Part shown: positions 63,567 through 64,000 of the stretch, piece after piece
How positions within the stretch are numbered: the stretch's first letter is position 1
Layout: each line of letters opens with the position of its first letter
NCBI GenBank assembly: GCA_963820075.1
Contig: CAWFYS010000006.1
Location: 372,001-436,000 of the forward strand
Source of the DNA: Kumtagia sp963820075
GTDB taxonomy: Bacteria; Pseudomonadota; Alphaproteobacteria; Rhizobiales; Rhizobiaceae
Direction of reading: 5' to 3'
DNA: 64,000 nt
Position numbers and translations under genes: made by a program
Notes under the pieces: model-generated
The model's database searches: none
What the model saw: only the letters and a program-made list of their open reading frames with translations
Told to the model about the DNA's origin: nothing

Positions 63567-63699
63567 ACCCCCCTCTCCGTCCGCTTCGCGGCCACCTCTC
63601 CCCCTCCGGGGGCGAGGAAGGGCGCCAAGCGGCCCGGCCGGCGTTTCCTCGCCCCTGCGAAGCGGGGGAGAGGTGGCCGCGAAGCGGCCGGAGAGGGGG
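63567..63699. repeat. Large GC-rich inverted repeat
   Basis: The left arm (CCCCCTCTCCGTCCGCTTCG, then CGGCCACCTCTCCCCC) is mirrored by the right arm (GGGGGAGAGGTGGCCGCGAA, then CGGCCGGAGAGGGGG). This palindrome type is abundant between genes in Mesorhizobium and relatives. It separates the RidA-like and creatininase genes. Confidence 0.75.
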
Positions 63700-63774
63700 T
63701 CGAATAACGACTCTGTTAACGCCGAGTTCGGAGCCCTGGACACGAACGGGGTCCGAAATTCGACGAGGTTCGGA

Positions 63775-64000
63775 ATGGCACAGCAACGACGGGTCTGGTG
63801 GGGCGACTACCGCACCACCGAATACGCCTCGATCGCGCCCGGGACGACGATCGGTATCCTTCCGGTCGCGGCGATCGAACAGCATGGTCCGCATCTGCCG
63901 GTCTCCACCGATACCACGATCATGCAGGGCATGCTGGAGACCGTGATCGCTCGCCTGCCCGAGGATCTCGACATTCGCATCCTTCCCATCCAGGCGGTCG
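63775..64000 (+). CDS. Creatininase/creatinine amidohydrolase family protein, 3' end outside window
   Basis: The first 75 codons are present and the frame is open to the window end. ATG 63775 has GAGG ten bases upstream. WWGDYRTTEYASIAPGTTIG leads into the family metal motif ILPVAAIEQHGPHLPVSTDT, whose Glu, His and Asp bind the two metal ions. Members hydrolyse cyclic amides such as creatinine or act in mycofactocin and riboflavin-type pathways. The substrate cannot be judged from this part. Confidence 0.85.
   Translation, partial: MAQQRRVWWGDYRTTEYASIAPGTTIGILPVAAIEQHGPHLPVSTDTTIMQGMLETVIARLPEDLDIRILPIQAV

Overview
This is a GC-rich alphaproteobacterial chromosome segment. Gene content and order point to Rhizobiales, probably the Mesorhizobium/Phyllobacteriaceae side. 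Evidence: a short FtsZ2-type ftsZ paralogue without a C-terminal tail; the order rpsB-tsf-pyrH-frr-uppS-cdsA-rseP-bamA-lpxD-fabZ-lpxA-lpxI-lpxB; a suf operon with two cysteine desulfurases; a GTTC-N7-GTTC type LexA box; an Irr-like iron box; and palindromic intergenic repeats of rhizobial style. The species cannot be fixed from the sequence alone.

Layout. 1-1289: 3' part of a Ppx/GppA phosphatase. 1426-2454: ftsZ2. 2666-8625: sugar-catabolic locus (LacI regulator, ribose/allose-type ABC importer, ketose 3-epimerase-like enzyme, divergent 2-hydroxyacid dehydrogenase). 8626-24050: an accessory island. Its left half holds degenerate repeated cassettes, a GNAT-like gene and small AT-rich membrane-protein genes. 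Its right half holds a giant DxDGDGxxD-repeat protein of about 2,550 residues with its HlyB/HlyD-like type I exporter. 24050-29283: a cluster made of a truncated adenine deaminase gene, an NMT1-type ABC importer with a fused permease, a 5-formyl-THF cyclo-ligase-like gene and a divergent RpiR regulator. 29583-36049: lexA, comEC, gltX, gltA. 36261-49746: lipid A, outer-membrane, phospholipid and translation genes, all on the minus strand. 50048-57345: suf iron-sulfur operon. 57576-60443: alpha/beta hydrolase, SBP56/methanethiol oxidase and a membrane partner. 61296-64000: an unknown membrane coiled-coil protein, a RidA-family gene, and the 5' part of a creatininase-family gene.

How the genes work together. 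The lpx/fabZ/bamA/rseP/cdsA/uppS block makes and assembles the envelope. The suf block builds Fe-S clusters, and a palindrome resembling an Irr iron box lies upstream. The HlyB/HlyD pair directly after the giant repeat protein is its likely exporter; no TolC-type outer-membrane gene is present. The island ends 10 bases after the hlyD-like stop codon, inside a severed adenine deaminase gene, which marks the right boundary of an insertion or rearrangement.

Quality caveat. Several genes, including the essential gltX, lpxD and bamA, contain isolated single-base frameshifts. Nearly all of them are one extra base. They are most simply read as consensus errors, so I annotate these genes as frameshifted CDS rather than pseudogenes. 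The degenerate cassettes at 8.8-12.1 kb look truly decayed.
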